Below, one piece after another: positions 53,395 through 63,500 of a DNA stretch of 64,000 nucleotides; position 1 is the first letter of the stretch, and each line of letters starts with the position of its first letter. Below the pieces are notes generated by a model. The model was not told the DNA's origin and did no database searches. It saw nothing but the letters and a program-made list of their open reading frames with translations. The DNA is taken from the NCBI GenBank assembly GCA_027026255.1, contig JALVOT010000009.1, positions 89,833 through 153,832 of the forward strand. The letters are read 5' to 3'. This DNA comes from Caldifarciminota bacterium. Lineage in GTDB: Bacteria; Hydrothermota; Tepidihabitantia; SM23-42. The translations under genes and the position numbers were made by a program.

Positions 53395-54897
53395 ATGCTC
53401 CTTCTTTTTCTCCTCAGCCTGAGTATTGACCTGCGCTGGGTCGAGACTGATGTTTCTCTGCTCAGGGATGGCAGGGCGGATTTTGTCTACAAGATTCATT
53501 ATGAAGTGCGCACCGGCAAGATGCACGGTTTTTATCTCCAGGCTCTTGGTGTTGAACCATATTTTGATTACGAAGGTTCTTATGCGATAAGTTCAGGTGG
53601 TCATAGGTATCGCTTAGACATTAAGGAACTGGGTGATAAATACGACATTGTCCTTGACCGAGGTCAGGCATTTGGTCCGGGTGAGATTACATATATCATC
53701 CATTTCGGTGGTGACCTTGGCCGTGCGGGAAATCTTGCATATACTAAGAGTAAATTCGGGGAACTTGTGGTGCTCCACTGGGCACCGGTTCAATGGGATG
53801 AGCCGTTAGAACATTATACAGTTTATGTCCATTATCCAATTGCGCTGGGCAGCAAAAGTGTTAATCCTGAAGATATTGGTTTCCGCACCGAGAAATTTAT
53901 GAACGAGAATTATCTGCTTTCTTATTATGGCCAGCAATATCAGGGTAAATATTGGTTTACAGTACGCATCCATAAGGATGATGTTCAAACCCGGGAGAAG
54001 ATTATGATTCAGCAATATGTGCCTGCCAGATATTTTGATGTTGCAAAGTTTGGCAGGGCTGGAATAAGGCACAGAACAAAACCGGGCAAAAGATTTCCGG
54101 TTGAACTGGTCTATATGATTTTCTATCTTGTTCCTTATCTCTTTTATTCCCATCGTAAGGCAAAGAAACTTAAGGGTGCATATAGTGATGTTGCAAGTCT
54201 GAACTGGTTAAGGGATGATTGGATTCCTCCCAAGATTGAAGTATCAAGTTTTCGAAAGTCTGGTAAGGTTGCAAAACTTGATTTGATTGAGGCGGCACTG
54301 TTCCTTGATTATCCAGTTAATAAGGTTTTTACAATCCTCGCCCAGAAATTGGCTGAGCAGAAGGTGATTGAAATTATTTCAGGTGAGCCCCTGAAGATAA
54401 AGGTTCTTTCCCGACCCGGTAATCTAAGATATTATGAACAGGGTTTCTGTGATGCTGTAAAATCGGATGGCACCCTTGACCAGACAAGGCTGAAGGCACT
54501 TATCAATGAGGTGGTGCAGAAGATTTCCGCCAGGGTATGGGATTGTGATTTAGAATCGACCCGGGCGTACTACACCGAAAAGATTGGTTCACCATCAGCA
54601 GAAAGACCTATTGACAAAGAATATGATAGAAAGGAATACTACGATTATCTGATGAATCGAGAGTTTGTGCGGCTACACTATTATCGGAATGTAGAACAGG
54701 GAATGGGTGTATATTCTGCTCCGATGAAGAATTATTCGGCATTCATCCATTCGGACGCCTGCCATTCTGCCTGCTATGTTCATACCGCCTGTCATGATGC
54801 CTGCCACTCGGCGTGCCATTCAGCCTGCCACTCTGCCTGCCATTCTGCCTGCCACTCGGCGTGCCATTCAGCCTGTGTGAGCGGCGGTGCACATTAA
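53395..54897 (+). CDS. DUF2207-like membrane protein ending in a Cys-His-Ser-Ala repeat tail
   Basis: 500 residues. A short N-terminal hydrophobic signal leads into a beta-rich extracytoplasmic domain (about 14-225: VSLLRDGRADFVYKIHYEV, FGPGEITYIIHFGG) that resembles DUF2207. One membrane helix follows (about 233-252, VELVYMIFYLVPYLFYSH), then a cytoplasmic region with a winged-helix-like segment (KLDLIEAALFLDYPVNKVF). Residues 456-494 hold ten cysteines: seven CHSA units plus CYVHTA, CHDA and a final Cys before VSGGAH. In typical DUF2207 proteins the tail is glycine/serine-rich. The tail faces the cytoplasm by topology. The stop codon overlaps the start of a radical SAM gene, which suggests the tail is its substrate. 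Confidence 0.85.
   Translation: MLLLFLLSLSIDLRWVETDVSLLRDGRADFVYKIHYEVRTGKMHGFYLQALGVEPYFDYEGSYAISSGGHRYRLDIKELGDKYDIVLDRGQAFGPGEITYIIHFGGDLGRAGNLAYTKSKFGELVVLHWAPVQWDEPLEHYTVYVHYPIALGSKSVNPEDIGFRTEKFMNENYLLSYYGQQYQGKYWFTVRIHKDDVQTREKIMIQQYVPARYFDVAKFGRAGIRHRTKPGKRFPVELVYMIFYLVPYLFYSHRKAKKLKGAYSDVASLNWLRDDWIPPKIEVSSFRKSGKVAKLDLIEAALFLDYPVNKVFTILAQKLAEQKVIEIISGEPLKIKVLSRPGNLRYYEQGFCDAVKSDGTLDQTRLKALINEVVQKISARVWDCDLESTRAYYTEKIGSPSAERPIDKEYDRKEYYDYLMNREFVRLHYYRNVEQGMGVYSAPMKNYSAFIHSDACHSACYVHTACHDACHSACHSACHSACHSACHSACHSACVSGGAH
54802..54873 (+). repeat. Six tandem 12-base units encoding Cys-His-Ser-Ala
   Basis: Units begin TGC and differ only at synonymous positions (CAC/CAT, TCG/TCA/TCT, GCG/GCC). 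Units 5-6 repeat the exact sequence of units 1-2. A seventh, separate unit lies upstream at 54760-54771. Confidence 0.9.
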
Positions 54898-56213
54898 TGG
54901 ATAGGACAATTAATTACAATCTAAATTGGGTGGATGATTTTATTAAGGGGATTAAGGATTTTATCTATGTCCGAAACCAGGATCGATTATTGATTCTGGT
55001 GCCGAATCAGGTATACAGGCTGAACCAGAGCGGTGTGGATATCCTTAATTTTCTCCTGAAAGGCAATTCAATTTGTGAACTGCTCAAACAGGTGGGTGAT
55101 ACTGCCGAGCGCCGTGTCCATCTTCACTATTTTTTCTGTGATCTGCGTGCAGTGGTGTGTGGATGTCTTCGGGAAACTGAGAATCGGAAGGCGGTTGCCT
55201 ATTATGAATTTTCCGGGGCGCCGAATGAATATCCGGTCCTTTCTGAAATTGCCGTTACCTATCGTTGCAACCTGCGCTGCAGGTTTTGTTATGTGGGGGA
55301 TAAGGATTATCAGGAGTTGAATAGCAATGATCTTAAAAAGATTCTCTTTAAGATTTTCAATGATGCCCGGGTGCCATCGGTAAGTTTTACAGGTGGGGAA
55401 CCGCTTTTAAGGGATGATATTGTTGAACTGGTTGCATATGCAGGAGAGATTGGATTGTGGACAAATATGATTACCAACGGCACCCTGTTGAATAAGGATT
55501 TAGTGCAGGAACTACGGGCTGCCGGATTGCGCAGTGCCCAGGTAAGTATTGAGGGTTCTTGTGCCCGGGTTCATGATGCGCTCACCGGTGTTGCCGGTTC
55601 ATTTGATGCTACGCTTAGGGGAATAGAATTACTGAAACAGGCGGGAATTGCAGTTCATACAAATACGACAGTATCACGCGCTAATCTTTCAGACCTTTCA
55701 AATATTGTTGAACTTGTCAAAATCCGGGGTTTACCAAGACTTTCAATGAATCTTTTAATACCCTGTGGTGAGGCGGATACGGAAAGGGGTCTCTGGGTTT
55801 CTTATGAGGAGATCGGTGATTATATCTTAAGAACAAAGGAACGGGCAGATTCTCTCGGGATTCAGTTTCTCTGGTATTCACCGGTTGCGCTCTGTAAATT
55901 CAATCCGATCGCCTACGGGTTTGGAAATAAATCCTGTGCCGCAATCACCGGGCTTTTGAGTATTGACCCCTTAGGCAATATTATTCCCTGTTCCTCCTGG
56001 CGTATGCCGGTGGGTAATTTTTTGAAGAAAAGTTTTAAGGAAATCTGGAATTCTGAGATGCTCAGTTATTTCAAAAATGCCGAATATGCACCAGACCGTT
56101 GTCATCAATGCACTTATTTTGATATCTGTAAAGGGGCCTGTCCTTTATACTGGAAGGTCCACAGTCCTGGAGAACTGGATGGAAGACCATCGCGTCTATC
56201 TCATATTGGATAG
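54897..56213 (+). CDS. Radical SAM/SPASM enzyme with PqqD-like N-terminal domain
   Basis: 438 residues from the ATG overlapping the preceding TAA. Residues about 20-90 match a PqqD-like peptide-recognition domain (RLLILVPNQVYRLNQSGVDI, then LLKGNSICELLKQV). The radical SAM core has CNLRCRFC (C124, C128, C131), the GGEP motif (VSFTGGEPLLRDD) and later strands (TNTTVSRANLSDL). A SPASM domain follows: Cys near 347 (NKSCAAITG) and 365 (NIIPCSSW), then CHQC, C and C at about 402, 405, 411 and 415, enough for auxiliary 4Fe-4S clusters. This is the architecture of RiPP-maturing enzymes. The most plausible target is the Cys-rich tail encoded immediately upstream. Confidence 0.92.
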   Translation: MDRTINYNLNWVDDFIKGIKDFIYVRNQDRLLILVPNQVYRLNQSGVDILNFLLKGNSICELLKQVGDTAERRVHLHYFFCDLRAVVCGCLRETENRKAVAYYEFSGAPNEYPVLSEIAVTYRCNLRCRFCYVGDKDYQELNSNDLKKILFKIFNDARVPSVSFTGGEPLLRDDIVELVAYAGEIGLWTNMITNGTLLNKDLVQELRAAGLRSAQVSIEGSCARVHDALTGVAGSFDATLRGIELLKQAGIAVHTNTTVSRANLSDLSNIVELVKIRGLPRLSMNLLIPCGEADTERGLWVSYEEIGDYILRTKERADSLGIQFLWYSPVALCKFNPIAYGFGNKSCAAITGLLSIDPLGNIIPCSSWRMPVGNFLKKSFKEIWNSEMLSYFKNAEYAPDRCHQCTYFDICKGACPLYWKVHSPGELDGRPSRLSHIG

Positions 56214-57087
56214 GATTTCACCTCAATTGCGGGGATTGATTTCCACACTGTTAATTGCCGCAGGGTTCATCCTGCAACTCGATGCAAAAAATATTCTTGT
56301 CGGTATTCCGCTTATTGTCGGCTGTCTGGTTTTTAACCTGATGAAGGGGATAAAGATAAAAAGGGTTATTGCCGAAAAGTTACAGTGGCAGGAGGTGACA
56401 CCAGCCAAGATTGAACAGATTTTTGCCCAGTGCCAGCGTATAAAAAAGTTCAGAACCTTTGGTATCCAGGCGATTATAATATATATTATAATTGTTGTAT
56501 TTTTGTTCTCCTTTGCCTTTCCTTTATTGAGTTTGCTCCGGTTGCAGTTTGGAATCATTGCCGCACTCTTTGATGCCTTGATACTTTTTAGTGGCTTGAT
56601 TTTTACCGGTCAGCGTCGGGCCTGGATGCCACCAGGACTTGATATAAAGGCGCGGATTGTTAAGAGGATATTAGAATCACCTCTGGTGAAGACCCCCGGG
56701 CTGAAGGTTATCCCCTATCTTAAGGTGGGGATGCGTCAGGATGGTTCATTTCCCCAGGATGCAAGGGTTTTGATAAAATTTCTTGATGCCCCGGAGGATT
56801 TTATTGGTCTGCAGGGTCAGATATCAATTAATGCGGTTGGGGGGAAGTCTTATCCATACTTTTATGTGGTAATCATTGCAAAACCAGAGTTTGGATTATT
56901 GGAGAAATTTAAGGTGCGCTCAATTGAGAAGTTGACGATTGAAAAGAAGCACAGCGGTGATGTAGATGTTATCGTAATCAGACAGCATACTACAAAAAGG
57001 ACCGGATATTATACAAACGAAAATGCACAGGATTATATCCTCGCCCAGGGTATTAAACAGGCCCGCTCGATTCTGGGTATTTCTTAG
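56179..57087 (+). CDS. Membrane protein of unknown function in the radical SAM operon
   Basis: 302 residues from ATG 56179 (GGAG upstream), overlapping the radical SAM gene by 35 bases. Hydrophobic segments lie at about 18-30, 37-55, 95-115 and 120-138. A soluble C-terminal region (about 145-302) contains MPPGLDIKARIVKRI, QDARVLIKFLDAPEDFIGLQ and TKRTGYYTNENAQDYILAQG. I recognise no family. The overlap indicates coupled expression. A role in membrane assembly or anchoring of the modified protein is speculation. Confidence 0.75.
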   Translation: MEDHRVYLILDRISPQLRGLISTLLIAAGFILQLDAKNILVGIPLIVGCLVFNLMKGIKIKRVIAEKLQWQEVTPAKIEQIFAQCQRIKKFRTFGIQAIIIYIIIVVFLFSFAFPLLSLLRLQFGIIAALFDALILFSGLIFTGQRRAWMPPGLDIKARIVKRILESPLVKTPGLKVIPYLKVGMRQDGSFPQDARVLIKFLDAPEDFIGLQGQISINAVGGKSYPYFYVVIIAKPEFGLLEKFKVRSIEKLTIEKKHSGDVDVIVIRQHTTKRTGYYTNENAQDYILAQGIKQARSILGIS

Positions 57088-57090
57088 TCG

Positions 57091-58854
57091 ATGCGTTATA
57101 TTTTTATCGGTTCAATTGTTGTTATACTGATCGCTACATTTTTTTCATTTATTCCTGTTTTGAATAATGGATTTGTGAACTGGGATGATGATATTCTTCT
57201 CACCAGAAATCCTGACATAAGGCAAATTTCCCTTTCCCGGTTAAAAAATATCTTCAGTTCATTTTATGGCGGAACATATATCCCCCTGACAATACTGAGT
57301 TTCTCAGTTGAATACCGCTTTTTCGGTAAAGACCCTAAGATTTACCATTTAACCAATCTTTTATTACATATATTGAATTGCCTCTCTGTTTTTTTGCTGG
57401 TCTTCTTCTTAACGAAGAATATTACCATCGCCTTTATCACCGCCCTCTTATTTGGTATTCATCCACTCCGGGTCGAATCGGTTGCCTGGGTTACCGAGCG
57501 TAAGGATGTGCTCTACGCTTTTTTCTTCTTCACTTCTCTGCTCCTTTATCTTCACTACATCGATAGTAAAAGATTATGCTGCTACATATTTTCCATAATT
57601 CTGTTTTTATTTTCTTTCCTTGCCAAAGGGATGGCGATGACCCTTCCCTTTGTATTATTACTCATTGATTGGTTTCGGGCAAGAAAATTTGAAAGGTCGG
57701 TACTGCTGGAGAAGATCCCATTTTTCGTCATTGCGATAATCTCCGCGGTATTTGCGATATTAGCCCAGCAGACCCTTAAGGGACATACATTCTCCTTCTT
57801 TAAGAATATCATTATTTCATCCTATACCCTTGTCTTTTATCTCTCCAGGATTATCCTGCCGGTCGGTCTTGCCCCATTTTATCCATTTCCTCTAAATATT
57901 GCTGATAAACCGCCCCTGGTGTTTTTCCTCGCTCCGTTTATTTTTATTCTATTTTTGGGTTTGATTATAATGTCACGGCGCCGCACAAATAAAATTCTTT
58001 TCGGCGGACTGTTTTTTATTATTACAATCTTACCGGTTGCCCAGATAATCCCGGTTGCCGGGCCGGAGATTACTGCGAATCGCTATACCTATATCCCATC
58101 GGTGGGGATTCTTTTTATTCTTGCATATATATTTTTTGTACTGATGAAAAATAGAAATCTGCGGGTTATTGCCATCTTGGGGCTTATCGTGATTGCTGGA
58201 TTTTATTCTTCTCAGACCTTCAAGCGGTGTCGGTTCTGGAAGGATAGTATTACATTGTGGAATGAGGTGTTAAAAAGGTATCCAGAATCTCCCCATGCCT
58301 ATAATCAGAGGGGTCTGGCATATTTAGAGAGGGGAAGCTATACCCGGGCGATTGGGGATTTTTCCCGGGCGATAGCAATAAATCCTGATTTTGCTGGTTC
58401 TTATAATAATCGGGGGATTGCATATCGTGCTGCAGGCAGATATGGCCAGGCGTATAATGATTTTTCTGAGGCGATTTTTATTGATTCAAGTTTTGTCGAT
58501 GCATTTTATAATCGGGGAAACCTATTAATGAAGGTGGGGGAATTTTCCCGGGCGATTGATGATTATTCTTATGTATTGAAGATAAGGCCTGATTATCTTG
58601 AGGCATACATCAACCGGGGGAATGCCTATGGAAGAGAGGGTGAGTATCAAAGGGCGATTGAGGACTATAATCGGGTTCTGGAGATTGAGCCTGATAATTC
58701 CCGGGCACTTTATAACCGTGCAGTTGCCTATTACGGTCTGGGACGGTATAAAGATGCATTGAATGATATAAGGCGATTGAAGAATCTGGGTTATCCAGTT
58801 GAACCGGATATTATTGATATACTGAAGAAAAATATTCAGGGATCGATTAAGTAA
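57091..58854 (+). CDS. TMTC-like membrane glycosyltransferase with TPR repeats
   Basis: 587 residues. The N-terminal two thirds hold about ten membrane helices with the TMTC-like motifs FVNWDDDILLTRNPDI, PLTILSFSVEYRFFG, LFGIHPLRVESVAWVTERKD and AGPEITANRYTYIPSVG. The C-terminal third has five TPR units (AYNQRGLAYLERGSYTRAIG and so on). Such proteins are annotated as protein O-mannosyltransferase-like. It begins three bases after the preceding stop, so it may be part of the radical SAM operon; a functional link is unproven. Confidence 0.85.
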   Translation: MRYIFIGSIVVILIATFFSFIPVLNNGFVNWDDDILLTRNPDIRQISLSRLKNIFSSFYGGTYIPLTILSFSVEYRFFGKDPKIYHLTNLLLHILNCLSVFLLVFFLTKNITIAFITALLFGIHPLRVESVAWVTERKDVLYAFFFFTSLLLYLHYIDSKRLCCYIFSIILFLFSFLAKGMAMTLPFVLLLIDWFRARKFERSVLLEKIPFFVIAIISAVFAILAQQTLKGHTFSFFKNIIISSYTLVFYLSRIILPVGLAPFYPFPLNIADKPPLVFFLAPFIFILFLGLIIMSRRRTNKILFGGLFFIITILPVAQIIPVAGPEITANRYTYIPSVGILFILAYIFFVLMKNRNLRVIAILGLIVIAGFYSSQTFKRCRFWKDSITLWNEVLKRYPESPHAYNQRGLAYLERGSYTRAIGDFSRAIAINPDFAGSYNNRGIAYRAAGRYGQAYNDFSEAIFIDSSFVDAFYNRGNLLMKVGEFSRAIDDYSYVLKIRPDYLEAYINRGNAYGREGEYQRAIEDYNRVLEIEPDNSRALYNRAVAYYGLGRYKDALNDIRRLKNLGYPVEPDIIDILKKNIQGSIK

Positions 58855-58865
58855 TAAGAGAGGTT

Positions 58866-59648
58866 TTAGTGTATGTAGAATTCCGGCCGGCGGTCCTTCA
58901 GGAGGTCGTTGTGCTCGGTTATCTTTTTATTAAGGGCCTGGCCCGGGTCGATATCCACCACCCTTAGACATTCCTGTTGTCTTACCCTTACCAGAATCTT
59001 GCCATTCGGTGCTACTATCTGGCTCTTACCGATGAATTGATAGACCTTATTGTCCCGTGTTTCTTTTCCGGTGCGGTTTGCCGTGACAATGAATATATGG
59101 TTTTCGATTGCCCGTGTTTTCATCGAGTCCGGGCAATGGGGGAGAACCAGGTTTGCGGAGTGCAGTATCACCTGGGCGCCTTTCAGGGCAAGGGTCCTTG
59201 AAGATTCTGGATATATCCAGTCAAAACATATAATCATACCCAATTTTACTTTGTGATATTCAAAGACAAAAAATCCGGTATCCCCGGGTTCAAAGAGAAG
59301 TTTTTCTTCATAAAAGAGATGGGTTTTACGATAGACCTTTATAGATTTTTCAGGTGTAATAAATGCCGTTGAGTTGTAAAATTTTCCGCCCTGTTTTTCA
59401 GCAAATCCAAAGGCGAATGCACAGTTCAGTTTTTTTGATAGGGTATGGATAAATTTCATAGTCGGTCCATCTTTTGTCTCTGCAAGTTGTGATAATTCAT
59501 TCTTATTCAGGAATGTATAGCCGGTGTTGAATAGTTCGGGCAGGACAATTATATCTGCTTCAGTATTTTTTAATAATGTCCTGACCCTTTCTAAATTTTT
59601 CTGCTTTTTGCCAAATTGTGGGCTGAATTGAAGAAATCCTATTTTCAT
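58866..59648 (-). CDS. Carbon-nitrogen hydrolase (nitrilase family)
   Basis: 260 residues with the Glu-Lys-Cys triad: IIVLPELFNTGY, VYRKTHLF, and LGMIICFDWIYPES. Length and motifs fit branch 10-13 type omega-amidase or carbamoylase-like members. Substrate not determinable. It ends the LUD operon (the next gene's stop touches its start) and is convergent with the TPR gene. Confidence 0.9.
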   Translation of the reverse strand: MKIGFLQFSPQFGKKQKNLERVRTLLKNTEADIIVLPELFNTGYTFLNKNELSQLAETKDGPTMKFIHTLSKKLNCAFAFGFAEKQGGKFYNSTAFITPEKSIKVYRKTHLFYEEKLLFEPGDTGFFVFEYHKVKLGMIICFDWIYPESSRTLALKGAQVILHSANLVLPHCPDSMKTRAIENHIFIVTANRTGKETRDNKVYQFIGKSQIVAPNGKILVRVRQQECLRVVDIDPGQALNKKITEHNDLLKDRRPEFYIH

Positions 59649-60311
59649 TTAGAACCCAAGATTTTTGTTAATGAGAAAGACTGAAATATCGGTCTGGAAC
59701 GGGCAATAATGGATTATGGTGGTGATGCGGCAGATTCTTTTTCTGGTATTGCAGTTCTGGCAGGTCCCGGTTCGGGTACAGGGGACATCGGCGCTGACCC
59801 TTTTTGCATTTTTTACTCCAGCGATATTATGGGCACGCTCTATTCCCTGTTCAATAGAATTGACAATCTTATTGATCCCCGCGATGATAAAGACATTTTT
59901 CGGGCCAAATATCATATGGGCAACACGATTACCCACACCGTCGATGTTGATAATTTCTCCCCGGGTGGTTATCGCATTGGCACTGGTAAGATAATAATCT
60001 GCTTCTCCTTCCAATCGCCTTGGTTCTTTATCGGTCTCTTCTGTAAGGCCCTTTTCCCAGTGTTGATATATCTTATTTCCTCTTTTCTTTAATTTTTCTA
60101 TGATACCGAGTTGTCTGATTGTAACCGAACCTGGAATCCCGATTGTAGAATTCTTCGGGATTCGCCTTGAGAGGGTTTTCATCAATCCTTTTTCATCCAT
60201 AAAGAAATTTGCCTTGAATCCCCTTTTTATCAATGCCTTTGTAGTATTTGATAAAAGCGTTTTATTAAACCAATCCCGGGCAGAGTTGTAATTCAGCCCT
60301 GATGTTTTCAT
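59649..60311 (-). CDS. LUD-domain (LutC/YkgG-like) protein
   Basis: 220 residues. LUD-type segments are clear: LIKRGFKANFFMDEKGLMKT, NSTIGIPGSVTIRQLGIIE, DYYLTSANAITTRGEIINIDGVGNRV, FIIAGINKIVNSIEQGIERA. A C-terminal cysteine group (PCTRTGTCQNCNTRKRIC) may bind a metal or cluster, as in stand-alone LUD proteins of anaerobes. In lactate utilisation LUD proteins belong to LutABC, but the other subunits are absent here. It is followed immediately by the nitrilase gene. Confidence 0.88.
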   Translation of the reverse strand: MKTSGLNYNSARDWFNKTLLSNTTKALIKRGFKANFFMDEKGLMKTLSRRIPKNSTIGIPGSVTIRQLGIIEKLKKRGNKIYQHWEKGLTEETDKEPRRLEGEADYYLTSANAITTRGEIINIDGVGNRVAHMIFGPKNVFIIAGINKIVNSIEQGIERAHNIAGVKNAKRVSADVPCTRTGTCQNCNTRKRICRITTIIHYCPFQTDISVFLINKNLGF

Positions 60312-60353
60312 TGATGCCTCCTTTTTATGACATCCGGCTGTAAAAATCTTTTG

Positions 60354-60382
60354 ATTATAGTATATTTTTTAAAAAAAGTCAA
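60354..60382 (-). promoter_or_regulatory. Promoter of the LUD-nitrilase operon
   Basis: Minus strand: TTGACT (60382-60377), 17-bp spacer, TATAAT (60359-60354). AAAAAGGAGG lies before the ATG at 60311. Confidence 0.65.
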
Positions 60383-60520
60383 TCCAGAATTACTATTATT
60401 TTTCTCTCTTTCTTCCCCCTCTGATGGCTGTCTGATTTGACTCCATAGAAGTATAAGCTATTTTATTCTTTTCAAAAAAATTTACACACAATTCTAAACA
60501 TTACCCGATTTTAGTGATTG

Positions 60521-60548
60521 TTGACAAATTCTATTTTTTGATTAAAAT
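60521..60548 (+). promoter_or_regulatory. Promoter of the kinase/NTPase/TPR gene
   Basis: -35 TTGACA (60521-60526), 16-bp spacer, -10 TAAAAT (60543-60548), with AAGGTAGGA before the ATG at 60573. Confidence 0.7.
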
Positions 60549-60572
60549 TATGCTGTTATAAAGGTAGGACTA

Positions 60573-63500
60573 ATGGATGCAATAACGGATTATAAAATTA
60601 TAGAAACTATTAGGAAAACGAATTATGCCCAAGTCTATAAGGTAAGGAAAGATAGAAGATTTTATATTCTTAAGATTGCTGCTGAAGCTAACTCCGAACT
60701 CAATGCATTGATTTCTAGAGAATTTCAAATTCTTTCCTGTTTCAAACATAAAAATATTGTGAGAGTTTTTGATTATAGCGTACTACCTGATAAACGGACA
60801 TATTTTACTGCGGAATTTATCAAAGGCGTGCCAATAAATCAATATCTTAAAGGTTATTCTATAGAATTTATTAATGCATTCCTTCAGATTCTCGATGCTT
60901 TAATTCAACTACATAACCGTGATTATTTTCATGGTGATCTGAAACCTGAGCACATTCTATATGTTCCCCCAAAGCGGAAAGCTGTACTAATAGATTTTGG
61001 TTTCGCATCATTAAGAACAGATTGGCAAGATCCGAGGGGGACATATTTTTATATGGCGCCTGAGGTTATAAAAGGCATCGGGATTAACCAGCAAAGTGAC
61101 TTATATTCACTCGGCGTCATAATGTATGAAATTCTATCATCAAAGCAAAAACTCAATTTAAAATATAAATTGCAACGTCTAAAGGTTAATAAAACATCAT
61201 TTTTGTACAATCTTGATTCTAGTATTCCCGAAAGTATTAGCAATATTGTAACACGCCTTTTGAATACAGAACCTGCACTACGACCGACAATTGGCGAAAT
61301 TTATGAAACATTTGTCAAATTCAGTAGTAAAAAGCAGACAAAAGGAATAAAACCGAAAATTTCACTGCCTAACTTCACCTTTATTGATGTTAATGAAATT
61401 TTAAGCCGATTAGATGTTAATAACACAAGTGGCGAAACTTTTATTATTTGTGGCGATAAAGGACTTGGGAAGACGAGAATTTTAAACGAATTGCGCTATC
61501 GCTATTTTCTGGCTGGGGATGATGTTATAATAATTTTAGACAAAACGAGAAAAATTTTTTCGAGAGTTTCTGAGTGTATAGGTTATTCTATTAAAGAACT
61601 TGAATCCAAAGATAAATATACCGTTTTTGAAGAAATTACTGAATTACTGAAGAAGAATTCTAAACCTTTAATAATAATGGTCGATAATTTAGATAAATTT
61701 GATAAATTTGACCACGATTTTTTCCGCTACCTTGGTCACAGCATCTGTGGTTCAAAAATAACCTTGATCGCTACTTCATTAAATTCTACTGCAATAGAAA
61801 AGATGAATTTCAAAATCATTAGGCTAAAGCATTTTAATAAAAATGAAATAAAGAAACTTATTCACACGAGTTTTACTAATTTTATAGAGCCTCAAGAACT
61901 TGTTGATTGGCTCTCTGATGTAAGTGGTGGTAATCCACTTTTTATTGAAGAAATTTTGCGATTGTTATTCAGAAAAAATTTACTTTATTATAAAGAAAAT
62001 AAATGGTGCGTTGATAATTCATTTAAAAAGATAGCTTATCCTAGAAATGTTGAAGATATTATTTTTAGTAAGATTACGGGTTTAGATAGTCTTGCGTTTA
62101 AGATTTTACAAACCTTTATTTTATGTGATAATCCAATTGAACCTTATTTTATAATAAAAATTTTTGGTGATGAATCTATAGCTAAACTCGATTTCCTGAA
62201 TCAATTAGGTTTAATTAGGCTAAGTCAATTGAACAAAAGAATTGCATATACGATTACAAGCCGGATAATAAGTGATATTGCGGATAAAAAGATTAATTCT
62301 AAAGAGCGGTATCTTTTGTCAAAGAGATGCTATACTACGCTTAAAAAGTATTTTTCAGAACAGCCTGAATATTATCCACACATTGCTAAATGCGCAACTG
62401 CGTGTAATGAAATTTATGATGCCTATAAATATTCTTTGAGAGCTGCCGAAAATGAAGAAAATGCCTATAATCTGAAGAGGAGTTTGGAATTTTTCAAAAA
62501 AGCTATTTATTATGCTAAAAGTTTTGATCCCGCTAAAGTATCAAAATTATGGTTTAATATTGGAAAGATTGAGCATAAATTAGGATATATAAATGAAGCC
62601 ATAGTTGCTTGCAAAAATGCATTAGAATGTGCAAAAGAATTTGAAAAGTCAGAGATTCTTTATTATCTGGGGCTTGCTCATCAAACAAAGGGAATCCATA
62701 ATAAAGCGATAGAATATTTCTACAAGGCGATTGAACTACAGCAGGAAAAGAATATAAAATATGTGAATATTATGAATAGCCTCTGTTATAGCCTTATCTC
62801 ATTATATAAATATTCTGATGCTAAGTCTCTCCTTAAAGAATCTTTGATTGTTGCTGGATCTTTAAACTCACAAGAATTACAGGCAAATGTTCTATATTTA
62901 TTTGCGCTACTTGAATGGTATCGGCAGAATTATGATAGAGCTATAGAAATCACAAAAGAGATATTGGAGATGATTACTGGAACGAAAGAGTTAAAACAGG
63001 CTAATGTATACTATGCTTTTCTTGGGGCACTTTTTCAACAAAAGGGTGATTTTAAAGAAGCTGAAGAAATTTCTGTTTATGCATTACAATTATCAGTATC
63101 AGCAAAGGACGTCAATTCTTTAATTACTAACTTGGTAAATCTTGCTTTAATTAAAAAACAACAAATGAAATATAATAAGGCAATTCAATTATTTTCTTCA
63201 GCATTTGATTACGCTAACAAAATCGGTGATGAAAAAAAATGTGCGATAATCTTGGGTAATATGGCTAATATTTATGAGATAAAGGGCGATTTCAATAAAG
63301 CGATGAACTATAATATAAAAGCGAGTAAGTTATCTCCAACTGAAACTATGGTTATTTATAACATTGCTATGCTTCATTTCAAAAAAGGTGAATTAGATTC
63401 TGCGAAAAAATCATTGAATGATATCCTCAAAATATCTGATGATTGTTTATACTATTTTGGTCAAGCAATAATTAATAGCTATTTCAATAAAATTACTGAA

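Noticed and set aside
54802-54873. CRISPR-like array suggested by short regular repeats
   Set aside because: The units are 12 bases without spacers and encode an in-frame peptide. No CRISPR array is present anywhere in the window.
54813-54896. N-terminal extension of the radical SAM enzyme (repetitive Pro/Leu/Cys residues)
   Set aside because: It is the CHSA repeat of the previous gene read in another frame. The ATG at 54897 gives the normal PqqD-like start.
59649-60311. Lactate-utilisation operon (lutABC)
   Set aside because: Only a stand-alone LUD protein is present, with a nitrilase. The iron-sulfur subunits LutA and LutB are missing.
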